A DNA stretch of 46,235 bases from DASSUC01 sp035649895 (GTDB taxonomy: Bacteria > Actinomycetota > Actinomycetes > Mycobacteriales > Micromonosporaceae): the NCBI GenBank assembly GCA_035649895.1, contig DASRIS010000084.1:1-46235 (forward strand), in the 5' to 3' direction. Under the pieces are notes generated by a model. It was given only the letters and a program-made list of their open reading frames with translations. It was not told the origin of the DNA and searched no databases. Of this stretch, positions 33,054 through 42,700 are shown piece by piece. The stretch's first letter is position 1. Each line of letters starts with the position of its first letter. A program made the position numbers and the translations under genes.

Positions 33054-34956
33054 GGGCAGGTTCGTGCTGTACTCCCGGATCGAGCCGCCGCTCGAGGCGG
33101 GCGGGTACCGGTTCACCGCCAGCCAGTCGCTGACCGCGACCGGGCACACCGCGGCCCAGCTGCCGGTCGCCGACCTGCCCACGTACGTCACCGTCCGCTC
33201 GCCCCGGTACGCCATGCCGCCCGACCAGGTGCTCTCCACGTACCCGCCGGCCGGCAGCGAGGGCAGCTACGGCTCGCGCCTGCCGCAGGTGGTGATCCGG
33301 CGCAGGACGCTGCCGTGGGAGCGCTCGGTGCAGGCGGGCGTCCCGCGCTCGACACCGTGGCTGGCGCTCGTGCTCATCGCCGAGGGCGAGGCCGAGCTCA
33401 AGCTCAACCAGCCGGTGGCCGAGTGCGTCACGCCAGGCCGCACGCTGCCCGGAAAGGCCGACACCGAGCTCGGCAGCTACCTGCAGATCCGCAGGTCCGT
33501 GGTGCACCGGGTGTTCCCCACCCGGCTCGACGTGCCGCTGCTGGCGCACGCCCGCGAGGTCGACATCCACGACACCGAGCTGATGATGGGCGACGACGAC
33601 GGGTTCCTGGCCGTGGTCATCGCCAACCGGCTGCCGCTGTCCGGGCGCGACGAGCACGGCGCCGAGACCCCGGTGAAGTACCTGGCGTGCCTGGTCAACC
33701 TGGAGGGGCAGTTCACCGAGCTGCTGGAGCGCTCACCCGCGCGGGCCCCGGTCACCAGGTTCCCCGCGGCGTCCGTCACGGTCAAGGCCAACCTGGTCGA
33801 GTGGGACCACGCGCGGATGGGCCACACCGGGACCTCCTCGGTCGCGCCGCCGGCAAGCTTCGGGACGGCACCGTACGCGCCGGGGTCCACCTGGGTCGCG
33901 ACCGGCGAGCAGCGCGGCGTGTCCGATGTGTACACCGAGATGGCGCGCGACTTCTCGCACGCCGCGGTGGCGGGCTTCGTCGCGGGCGAGACGGTCTCTC
34001 TCGACCCGACGCTCCGCTTCCCGGTGCTGCTGCACTGGAGCTTCACCTCGTACGGCAAGGTGACGTTCCGGTCGCTGATGGAGGACCTGGACTCGGGCCT
34101 GCTCGGCACGACCAACCCGGCGCAGCGGGTGGAGGTTGTGGAGACCGGCCACCTCGGGCTGGACCACCGCACCCGCCGTGGCGACCAGGTCCGGTCCTGG
34201 TACCGCGGGCCGTGCGTGGCCCACCCCACCACCGCGGAGCGGCTGCCCCTGGCCCACGCCGCCGACCAGCTGCGCATCATCGTCCCGGACGGGCGCGAGG
34301 ACATCTCGCTGGCCGCGGCGTTCGAGATCGGTCGGCTGCTCGCGCTGTCCCGGCCGTCCATGGTCGCGGCGCTGCTGCGCTGGCGGCAGACGGGGTACCA
34401 GACGGCCCGGCGCAGGGCGGTGTGGGACGAGCTGGCGCCGTTCCTTACCGAGGTGGTCGGCGACTACGTCCTCGACCCCCGGCTCGGTGTCCACCTGGGA
34501 CGCGGGCTGGCCAAGGCGGTCACGACCCGGCCGGAGGAGCTCCTCGGCGACCCCCGGCCGCTGGCCACGCCCGGGCGCCCGCTGGCCCTGGACGGTACGC
34601 CGGAGCAGGTCCTCGCCCAGGGGTTCAGCCTGCCCGCCGGGGTGTTCCAGGGCTCGCCGAGCCAGGTCCTGTCCCGGCTGCGCGGCAGCGAGGTGATCCT
34701 GGCGCGGGAGCCCGGCCTGAAGCTGGAGGCGCTGGCCCACACGCTGAACCAGGTGGTCGACCGCCTGGTCGCCGACGTCCGGCGGCCGGTGGACGAGCCA
34801 CGCCTCCCTGGCGGGACGCGACCACCAGACGAACCACGCCTCCCCGAGGCGCCGCACCGTCCCGAAGGCCCGCGCATCACGGGGCGGCCCCGCTTCCCCG
34901 AGGGACCACGGCCATCGGACCCACCCCGCCTCCCGGACGGAGGTGACCGGGGATGA
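33040..34956 (+). CDS. uncharacterised 638-aa protein with proline-rich tail
   Basis: ATG 33040 follows AAGGAAGG and overlaps the giant gene by 14 bp. Recognisable conserved-looking blocks are TYPPAGSEGSYGSRLPQVVI, RRTLPWERSV, TPWLALVLIAEGEAEL, LLAHAREVDIHDTELMMG, DGFLAVVIANRLPLSG and VLLHWSFTSYGKVTF. I believe similar blocks recur in large bacterial gene clusters, but I cannot name a family. The last 60 residues are a degenerate PRLPEGPR-type repeat, likely disordered. There is no signal peptide or TM helix. Cotranslation with both neighbours suggests that it works with the giant protein. Confidence 0.85.
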   Translation: MAVGEGRFVLYSRIEPPLEAGGYRFTASQSLTATGHTAAQLPVADLPTYVTVRSPRYAMPPDQVLSTYPPAGSEGSYGSRLPQVVIRRRTLPWERSVQAGVPRSTPWLALVLIAEGEAELKLNQPVAECVTPGRTLPGKADTELGSYLQIRRSVVHRVFPTRLDVPLLAHAREVDIHDTELMMGDDDGFLAVVIANRLPLSGRDEHGAETPVKYLACLVNLEGQFTELLERSPARAPVTRFPAASVTVKANLVEWDHARMGHTGTSSVAPPASFGTAPYAPGSTWVATGEQRGVSDVYTEMARDFSHAAVAGFVAGETVSLDPTLRFPVLLHWSFTSYGKVTFRSLMEDLDSGLLGTTNPAQRVEVVETGHLGLDHRTRRGDQVRSWYRGPCVAHPTTAERLPLAHAADQLRIIVPDGREDISLAAAFEIGRLLALSRPSMVAALLRWRQTGYQTARRRAVWDELAPFLTEVVGDYVLDPRLGVHLGRGLAKAVTTRPEELLGDPRPLATPGRPLALDGTPEQVLAQGFSLPAGVFQGSPSQVLSRLRGSEVILAREPGLKLEALAHTLNQVVDRLVADVRRPVDEPRLPGGTRPPDEPRLPEAPHRPEGPRITGRPRFPEGPRPSDPPRLPDGGDRG

Positions 34957-35921
34957 GAGTGAACGCGGAGACGGTGCTCAGGGACCTGCCACTGGCGCTG
35001 GCGGAGCAGCCACCGGTGGTGGTGGTCAACACCGACGACGAGGACGGCGCCATCCCCGCCGGCCTGCGGGAGTGGCTGGTCCGGCTGCGGCTGCTCGAGG
35101 GGGTCCCGTTCGCCTACCTGGTCGCCGACACCGAGCTGCTGCCCCCGGAGTCCATCCGTTGGTTCTATGTGGACCGTCGGTGGACCGACGCGCTGGTGCA
35201 GGGCGCGCTGGCCGTGGGCACGGTCAACACCGACGACCGCACCCAGCTGACCGCCCAGTACCCGGCCGTGCGGGACGAGCTCGACCGGGAGGAGCGCAAC
35301 CTGCGCCGCCGCAAGGGATCCGACCGCTACCAGGGCGACGCCGGCCCGGTCAGCGGGTTCATCCTGCGTTCGCGCGCGGTGTCGGGGTGGCCGGCGGTGC
35401 ACGTGCGGGCCTTCAGCGTCGACCCGGTCGAGGCCGACGACGCCCGGGTCCCCGAGGACGGGCCCGGGCGGATGCGCCTGCTGCGCCTGGAACGCCTGGC
35501 CCCGGCCGTGCTGCTCTGCCTCTTCGACGGCGTGCCGACCGTGGTGCACCTGGAGGAGCCGCGGCAGGGCGTCCAGTTCGGCTTCGACACGGGCGACGAG
35601 AGCGGCGGGATGGGCGCGCAGCTGCGACCGCGCAACGCCACCACCTTCGAGTACCTGACCGGCGACCCGATCCCGGTGCCGTTCCGCACCGGGTCGACCG
35701 GGGTGGTCGACATCCAGCACCTGGAGCGGCTGCTGGCCAGCCGCGTCGGCAGCGGCGCCGCGGACGGGCTGGACAGCTCCGAGTACGCGCTCCAGCTGGT
35801 CCGCTTCCCGTTCCGGCAGGTGTTCGGGGAGCCTGAGGACACCCCGGTCCGGTTGGTGTTCCAGCCGACGATCTCGTACCAGACGATGGTGACCGAGGTC
35901 TTCCGGACGGGAGGCGTGTGA
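34953..35921 (+). CDS. uncharacterised 322-aa protein of the giant-protein operon
   Basis: ATG 34953 overlaps the preceding stop (ATGA). Notable blocks are LVADTELLPPESIRWFYVDR, RWTDALVQGALAVG, GPVSGFILRSRAVSGWPAVH and a C-terminal LDSSEYALQLVRFPFRQVFG. The FYVDRxWxDALVxGALxVG block resembles sequences I associate with uncharacterised clusters of large proteins, but it has no named function known to me. It is soluble, slightly acidic, with no export signal. Its stop (35919-35921) shares a base with the next ATG. Confidence 0.85.
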   Translation: MRVNAETVLRDLPLALAEQPPVVVVNTDDEDGAIPAGLREWLVRLRLLEGVPFAYLVADTELLPPESIRWFYVDRRWTDALVQGALAVGTVNTDDRTQLTAQYPAVRDELDREERNLRRRKGSDRYQGDAGPVSGFILRSRAVSGWPAVHVRAFSVDPVEADDARVPEDGPGRMRLLRLERLAPAVLLCLFDGVPTVVHLEEPRQGVQFGFDTGDESGGMGAQLRPRNATTFEYLTGDPIPVPFRTGSTGVVDIQHLERLLASRVGSGAADGLDSSEYALQLVRFPFRQVFGEPEDTPVRLVFQPTISYQTMVTEVFRTGGV

Positions 35922-38900
35922 TGGCCGACCGGCGCGACGCCGTCCTGGACAGCCGGTACGCGACGATGGTGCGCTCCGGCCTGGACCTCGCCGGGGTCGC
36001 CACCTGGGACACCCGGCTCAGCCGGCGGACCAGGATCCTGGTCCCCGCGGACGTGCAGGCGTTCGTCGTGCCGCGCACGGGCGGCGAGCCCACCGTGCCG
36101 TTGACCGGCGGACCCGGTGACCCGGCACCGTTCGCTGCGGGAACGGTGCGTGCCGCCGGCGTACACCTGCATTGGGCGATGCCCGACGCGCTGCTGTCGG
36201 GCCGGCACGACAGGGCCGCGGCGGCGCTCGCCCTGCCGGCACTGCCCGACCGGTGGGTCGTGGTACGCACGTTGCAGCCCACCGGCGGACGCGTCATACA
36301 GGCGCGCGGCTGGGTCATCGACGCGGCAGCCGGGTTGGTCACGCCGCTGGAGACGTACGACGGGACGGTGCCCCAGGCACCGGCCGGGACGGCGGTGCTG
36401 CGCCCCCTGGACGGCGCGGCCGGCGGCTCTCTCATGTGGACGGCCTCCTACCCGGCCAGCGCCGGCCGGTTCGGGTTCCACGACCCGCTGGCGGACATCC
36501 CGGCGGGCAGCCGGTTCGAGGCCGACCAGGCGGTCTACACCGTCGCCGGGTGGTGGAGCGACCTCGGCCAGGACCCGCTGGCCGCCGCCCGCGGCCCGGC
36601 CCAGCTGGATAGCCGCCTCGCCGGGCTGGGCTGGGACGACGGGCCCGACGGCGAGGAGCTCGACAGCGGGGAGGAGCCGGTGCTGGCCCGCAGCCGCGCC
36701 GAGGCCGGCCTGGGCTCCCCTGCCGACTCCCCACCCGCGCGGGTCGTCGACGCCGGCGGGCGGACCGTCGACGCCGACCTGCACGGCATCGCGGTCGACG
36801 TCGCCGTGCCGGTCGACCTCGCCAGCGAGGTCGTCATCGGCCCGGCGCTGCCCCGCTACGCCACGCTCGTGCACGGCAGCGTGCTCGGCGTGCCGGTCAC
36901 CGGTGCGCTGCCCGCCGCCGACGACCGGCCCGCCGCGTCGGCCCTGGGTGTCGCCCTCGGGCAGGACATCGACGACGTCGCGTCCGCGTTCGGCGCCTCG
37001 GTGCTGCGGCTCGACCCGGCGCACCGCCGGTCCGCGGAGACCCTGGTAGCCGCGTTCACCAGCGGGCTCATCGAGCAGCTGGGCACCCTCGACGGGCTGG
37101 AGGACCTGGCCGAGCGCGAGCACGGCGACGGGTTCTGGGCGCTGAACGGGACCCCGCTGCCCGCCGCCCGGCCGGACCGGCTGCGCGCCGAGGACAGCGC
37201 ACCGCTGGGTCCGCTGGCCGTCGGCCGCAAGGGACGGGCCGCGCAGCCCGAACCCGGTGCGACGAAGCTCGAGTGGGGGCGCCCCATCGGCCTACGCAAG
37301 GCGAGCGGCCAGCAGCCTGCCACGGGCCAGAAGCTGTCCGCAGCGGCGGGGAGACCCGCTGAGGCGAGGGAGGTCGAGCGGCCGGCGCCCCGGTTCTTCC
37401 GCCCGCAGCCACCGGTCGTGGCGCTGCGCGGGGCCCGCCCCAACCACCGCCACCACGGCGACGGGCTCTACGACGACCGGGGCAGGCTGCGCTGCCGCTA
37501 CCCCAAGGAGTGCGTCACCGAGATCACCGGCGTGGTGACCGGCGCGGCCGTGCTGCCATCGCTGGGCTCCGGCGCGGTCCCGGCCGAGGTGCTCCTGGTG
37601 GTCCGCGAGGCGGTGCTGCTCAACCCGTACGGCTACCGCTGGTTCACGCCGCCCGGACCGGCCACCACCCGCATCGCCGCGGAGATGGTGCGGCTCTACG
37701 GCGGCGACGGCCGCTATGACGGTGGGACGCCGGTGCTGCGGGCGGCGCCGGGCACGGCCGGCGGGTCCACCCGGGACTCAGCCTCCGGGTCCGCCCGGGA
37801 CTCAGCCTCCGGCTCCACCCGGGACCCAGCCGGATCCACATGGGACTCGGCCTCCGGCTCCACATGGGACTCGGTCTCGGTCTCCCGCTCCATCACCGAC
37901 CGGCGAATCGACCTGGTGCTCGCCGACCACTCGCTGCTGGCCGGCACCGCGCCGAGCCCGGTCGCGCTGACCACCTGGCGCCAGCCGTGGGTGCCGCTGT
38001 GGCTGGAGTGGCGGGTCACCCTGGACGGGCGCGACTCGGTCGAGGGCTGGCGGCTGGACGGCACCGACCTGGAGCCCACCGACGACGTCTCGGGCCGCGC
38101 CGTGACCATGACGCTCACCGGGCGCAGCGCCATCGGCCAGGGCGTGTCCAGGGCCCTGCACGAGGGCATCCGGCGCTGGCTCGACGCCGAGCGGCAGCGC
38201 GACGCCACCGGGGCGTCCACCCTGCCCCGCGCCGACCAGGACGACCTGTCCCGGCTCGGCGACCTGATGGCGCCGCTGGACCTGGTGTCGGCCTCCCTGG
38301 ACGGCGTGCGCGAGCAGCTGCTCGGCATCCCGTACGTGGGCGTCGTCGACCGCGGCCCTGGCACCGACCCAAAGCCGCGGGCCACCGCCGACCCGACCGT
38401 GCTCTTCGCGGGCAGCCTCGCCGTCGAGGCGCTGCGCCTGGTGGACGCGTTCGGCCGGGTGCTCGACGTGCCGTCCGGCGCCCTCGACGCCACGAGCACC
38501 ACGGCCGGCCTGGAGGTCGCCGGGGCGCCCCGGGCGATGCGGCTGCGCCCGCGCATCCAGCACCTGGCCCGCTGGCTGTTCCGGCTCACCGACCCGGCGC
38601 AGGCCGCCGCGGCCCACCCGGACGCGCTGCACGAGGCGTACGTGGACCAGCTCGACCCGGCCGGCGCGGTCAACCCGGTCGCCGGGTTCCTGCTGCCGGA
38701 CCACATCGACGAGGAGCTGGAGGCGTTCACGGTCGCCGGGCAGCCGGTCGGCTCGCTCACCCATGAGGCGGTCACCGGGGCGGTGACCTGGGAGCCCGCG
38801 CCCGGCCGGCCGCTGCCCCCGGACGCCGGGCCGCTGGCTGAGCTGGACGCGCACAGCCGCATCACCGGTGAGATCGCCGCAGGGCTGGTGCTGGCCGACG

Positions 38901-39739
38901 CCGCCGCCCGCAGCCGTGGCGCGCCGCCGGCGACCAGCGCGCTCTCCGCGCTGCTGCGCGCCATCGACACGACACTGTGGACGGTCGACACGTTCGCCGC
39001 GGTCGGCACGCCCACCATCGCCGGGCTGGTCGGCCGGCCGGTCGCGATCGTGCGCGCCAGCCTGCGGCTGGACGCGCCGGACGACGTGGCCGAGGTCGAG
39101 GTCACCGCGCCAGGCGGCGGGCCGGCCCGGCGGGCCGCCTTCGCGGCGCTGCGGGAGCAGCGCTTCCCGGTCCAGCTCGGCACGCTCACCCGCACCGACG
39201 ACGCGCTGCTGGGGTTCTACGTCGACGACGACTACCAGCGGCTGCACCTGGTGGACCGGGTGGTCGCCGCGTTCGCGGTGGCCAGCGGGCGCCACCGCGG
39301 CCACCTCGGCCTGCTCGGCTCGGTCACGGCCGCGCCGGTCGACCCGCTGGACCACCCGTACCTGGTGCCGGACGCCACCATCACCATCCGTCCAGGGCAG
39401 ACGGTCAAGCTGACCCTGCTGATGCTGCCGGCCGGGCGCGTACACCTGACCTCGGGGGTCCTGCCACGCAAGCAGATCGCGCTCTCCGACGAGTGGGTCA
39501 CCCCGGGGCTGCGCAGGCTGGTGCCGTCCGTACGGGTGGGACCGGTGCTGGTGGACCCGGCCGAGATCCGCCTGCCGCTGGTGAGCCTGCTCGGCGACGA
39601 GCAGGTCTTCACCCGGCGGACCGGCCCACTCGCCTGGCGGCACGACCCGATCGTCGCGGCCACGCAGTCGGCGTACCTGCCGCGCGCGCCGCATGAGGCA
39701 CAGGAAGGGTGGGTGCGGGTCAGTGAGCGAGACACCTGA
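35921..39739 (+). CDS. uncharacterised 1,272-aa protein of the giant-protein operon
   Basis: The ATG at 35921 (TGATG overlap, GGGAGG upstream) is preferred over the adjacent GTG at 35918. N-terminal blocks are TWDTRLSRRTRILVPADVQA and the striking AAGVHLHWAMPDALLSGRHD. A central block is NHRHHGDGLYDDRGRLRCRY, and the C-terminus has DHPYLVPDATITIRPGQTVK and LTLLMLPAGRVHLTSGVLP. A Ser/Asp/Arg repeat interrupts it near residues 615-653. The protein is soluble with no export signal and no recognised catalytic motif. Size, order and coupling tie it to the propeller protein downstream. Confidence 0.85.
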   Translation: MADRRDAVLDSRYATMVRSGLDLAGVATWDTRLSRRTRILVPADVQAFVVPRTGGEPTVPLTGGPGDPAPFAAGTVRAAGVHLHWAMPDALLSGRHDRAAAALALPALPDRWVVVRTLQPTGGRVIQARGWVIDAAAGLVTPLETYDGTVPQAPAGTAVLRPLDGAAGGSLMWTASYPASAGRFGFHDPLADIPAGSRFEADQAVYTVAGWWSDLGQDPLAAARGPAQLDSRLAGLGWDDGPDGEELDSGEEPVLARSRAEAGLGSPADSPPARVVDAGGRTVDADLHGIAVDVAVPVDLASEVVIGPALPRYATLVHGSVLGVPVTGALPAADDRPAASALGVALGQDIDDVASAFGASVLRLDPAHRRSAETLVAAFTSGLIEQLGTLDGLEDLAEREHGDGFWALNGTPLPAARPDRLRAEDSAPLGPLAVGRKGRAAQPEPGATKLEWGRPIGLRKASGQQPATGQKLSAAAGRPAEAREVERPAPRFFRPQPPVVALRGARPNHRHHGDGLYDDRGRLRCRYPKECVTEITGVVTGAAVLPSLGSGAVPAEVLLVVREAVLLNPYGYRWFTPPGPATTRIAAEMVRLYGGDGRYDGGTPVLRAAPGTAGGSTRDSASGSARDSASGSTRDPAGSTWDSASGSTWDSVSVSRSITDRRIDLVLADHSLLAGTAPSPVALTTWRQPWVPLWLEWRVTLDGRDSVEGWRLDGTDLEPTDDVSGRAVTMTLTGRSAIGQGVSRALHEGIRRWLDAERQRDATGASTLPRADQDDLSRLGDLMAPLDLVSASLDGVREQLLGIPYVGVVDRGPGTDPKPRATADPTVLFAGSLAVEALRLVDAFGRVLDVPSGALDATSTTAGLEVAGAPRAMRLRPRIQHLARWLFRLTDPAQAAAAHPDALHEAYVDQLDPAGAVNPVAGFLLPDHIDEELEAFTVAGQPVGSLTHEAVTGAVTWEPAPGRPLPPDAGPLAELDAHSRITGEIAAGLVLADAAARSRGAPPATSALSALLRAIDTTLWTVDTFAAVGTPTIAGLVGRPVAIVRASLRLDAPDDVAEVEVTAPGGGPARRAAFAALREQRFPVQLGTLTRTDDALLGFYVDDDYQRLHLVDRVVAAFAVASGRHRGHLGLLGSVTAAPVDPLDHPYLVPDATITIRPGQTVKLTLLMLPAGRVHLTSGVLPRKQIALSDEWVTPGLRRLVPSVRVGPVLVDPAEIRLPLVSLLGDEQVFTRRTGPLAWRHDPIVAATQSAYLPRAPHEAQEGWVRVSERDT
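37763..37879 (+). repeat. in-frame 24-bp tandem repeats
   Basis: Five units begin at 37763, 37787, 37811, 37832 and 37856; the third is 21 bp. They encode SGSTRDSA-type octapeptides (GSTRDSAS, GSARDSAS, GSTRDPA, GSTWDSAS, GSTWDSVS). A flexible linker in the 1,272-aa protein; copy number could vary between strains. Confidence 0.9.
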
Positions 39740-42700
39740 GGCGCGCGCCGCCCGCCGGGCGGGCCGGACCGGGCAGGCCTTCGGCCGGGCCCAGTTCGTC
39801 GCGGCACGGGCCGGCGAGTACGACCGCACCCTCCTGGACAGCGCGCTGTCGGCCTTCATGTCGGCCGTACCCGCGCTCGCCGCCATCCTCGCGAGCGGGT
39901 TCCCGGTCAACAACACGCTGCGGTGGGTCCCCGTCGGGCCGTCCGCGGTCCGCAACCGGACCGGCGAGCACTACCGCCGCTCGACCGGCCGGGTAAAGGA
40001 CCTGGCCGTCAGCCCCGACGGGAGACGCGCCTACGCCGCGTCCGCGACCGGCGGCGTCTGGTACACCGAGGACGCCGGCGCGACCTGGGCGCCCATCGGC
40101 GGCTGGGCCAACCGCACCGCGCGCGTCGGCGGGCCCAACAACGCGCAGTCCTGCGGGAGCATCCTCGTCCACTTCGGAGCTGACGCCGCCGGCGACTTTG
40201 TCATGGTGGGCACCGGCATGGGTGACCTGGTGTGGAACCGTACCCCCAACCGCCCGGCGCTCGGCGGTCTCGGCGTGCTGGCCGCCAGCAACCCCGCCGC
40301 GACCGCCGGCGCCGGCGGGGACCCGTGGGAGGCCGAGTCGGGCCTTGGCGTCATGGAAGGGCTGGGGATCTTCCGCCTGTCCCGCGACCCGTCCGCCGTG
40401 GCCGGGCGGGTCAGCGGGGCCGGTGCCGACCGGGTCGCCGCCGCGACCAACCGCGGCCTTTTCCTCGGGGTACGCCGGCCGGCGGCGGCCGGCGGCGGCG
40501 AGTTCGTCTGGACCGAGCAGCGCGCGCTGGAGGGCTTCCTGGGGCTTGCCGCGGGAGCCCGGCCGATCGTCACCGACGTGCTGTGGCTGCGCCGCGGCGC
40601 AGCCGCCGACGGGCGGATCGTGGTCGCCGTGTGCAACGCCCTGGACACCCTCACCACCCCGGCGGCGCCCGGTGCCGGGGTGGCCTACAGCGACGACCTG
40701 GGTGCCACGTTCCGCTGGGTGGCCAACCTGGACATGACCACCATGGCCCCGCCGGCGGTGGGCCGGATCTCCCTCGCCCTCGCCGAAGCGGCCCGGGTGT
40801 ACGTGACCGGCGACCTCGCGTCGGGTGCGCCCGGGCACACGCCCGCGCTCTGGCGGGTCTCGGACATGGCCGCGGCGGCCCCCACCGCGACGGCGGTGCC
40901 GGGCGTGCCCGCCGACCTGTGGAGCGCCGGCGGCAACCAGCGCGACTGGGACCAGTGCATCGCCATCGACGTCGTCCCCGGCGCGCCGCCGGTGGACCGG
41001 GTCTACCTCGGTGGCAGCTTCCACGACCGGTTGGTGGACGCGCCCGGCGCGGTGTGGTGCCTTGACGTCAGCCCGGCGCCGGCGCTGGTGCCCTCGCCCG
41101 GGGTCTCCCGGGCCGGGCTGCCGCCGGGCGGTGAGGGCGCCAACCCGGCCGGGCTCGTCGGCGACAACATCCACCCGGACATCCAGCGCATCCAGCTGGT
41201 CGGCCCGGCCGGCAGCCGCCAGGTCTGGGTGGCGTGCGACGGCGGGATCTACGTCTCGGCGCAGGGCGGCCGGGTCAACACCTTCCAGCCCCGGTCCAAC
41301 GGGCTCGGCGCGGTCGAGGTCAACTTCGTGGCCACGCACCCCACCTCAAGCCACTACCTGGCGATCGGCACGCAGGACAACGGCCGGCACATGCGCATCG
41401 GTGACGTGGTGTGGGAGGAGACGGTCCACGGCGACGGTGGCGGCGTCGCCTTCCACCCGAACCACTCCCAGTTCGTGCTGTCCCAGGCCACCAGGGGCTC
41501 CTGGACCTGCACGCCGTCCACCCGGTTCACCCACCCGCTGTCCCGGTCGCTCGGCTTTCTGGCGCCGCAGCGGGAGAACGACCTGGCGTCGTTCTACACC
41601 GGGGCCGCGGCGGTCCGCCGCTCCCCTGTGGTGGGGCGCCTCTCCCTCGGCACGAACCGGGTCTGGGTCACCGACGACCTGGGCTCCGCGACGCCGAACA
41701 CCTGGCGGGTGCTGCCCTATCCGAGCGGCCCGGCCAGCGACCCGAGGCCCGGTGGCACCGACCCGGTCGCCCAGCAGAACGTCGGGCTGCCGGGCGGCGC
41801 GCCGCTGCCGGCCGCGGCCGGCGGGGTCGGGCCGCTCGGGGTGGTCCTGACCCAGAAGTGGGCCAAGCCGACCGAGCTGCTCGTCCTGTTCGAGCGGGGG
41901 TTGGTGCGCTGGACGCAGAACCCGGTCAGCTCACAGTGGACGGCCAGGGTGCTGGTGGCACCGGCCGGGGTCGTGCTCGCGCCGGCGGTGACCGGAGCAC
42001 CCGACCCGGCCGTGACCATCCTCAGCGACATCGGGCCGGTGCCGGACACGAGCGACTTCTACCTCACCACGACCGGCGACACCGCCGTACCGCCCGGCGA
42101 CACCTGCTTCTTCTTCGACGACGCGAGCAGCACGTTCCGCCCCACGGACCTGCGCAACCGGCTGCCGCCGGTGGTGCCGCTGGCACACGGGCCGCTGGAC
42201 CCGGCGTACGCCGTCGTCGTCGACCCCTTTGACAAGTCCATCGTGTACGTCGGCACGGTCACCGGCGTATGGCAGGGGCGGCGTACGGCCGGTGTCGCGC
42301 GGCACGGGTGGACCGCCCTGGTCAACGGGCTGCCGCAGGCGGCGGTGCAGGACCTCAGCGTCTTCCACGAACCGGCCAGCGGCACCCGCCTGCTGCGGGC
42401 GGCGGTCCAGGCCCGGGGCGTGTGGGAGCTCGACATCGGGTCGGGCACCGAGCCGCAGCGCACGTACGTCAAGGTCCATGCCCGCGATGACCGGCGGCGG
42501 CTGCCGACCCCGATGGCCAACCCGCGCAACCGCCCCTCGGCGACGCCCGAACCGGTGTTCGCCAGCCCGGACATCGTGGTCCGGCCGCGGTCCAACCCCG
42601 CCGCGTTCCCGACGTGGCAGCTCGGGGCGGACACGATCCGGGCCGGCAACGTGCCGCCGTACCAGCTGTGGACCTTCCAGACCGCGTTCCGCTGGCTGTT

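Noticed and set aside
30033..33239. Long antisense open frame (about 1,070 codons) opposite the giant gene and the start of the next gene
   Set aside because: It is the GC-bias shadow of the plus-strand genes: low complexity rich in Gly/Arg/Ala, no ribosome site and no recognisable motif.
37763..37879. Possible CRISPR-like array from evenly spaced repeats
   Set aside because: The units are contiguous, in frame and without unique spacers; they are a coding tandem repeat.
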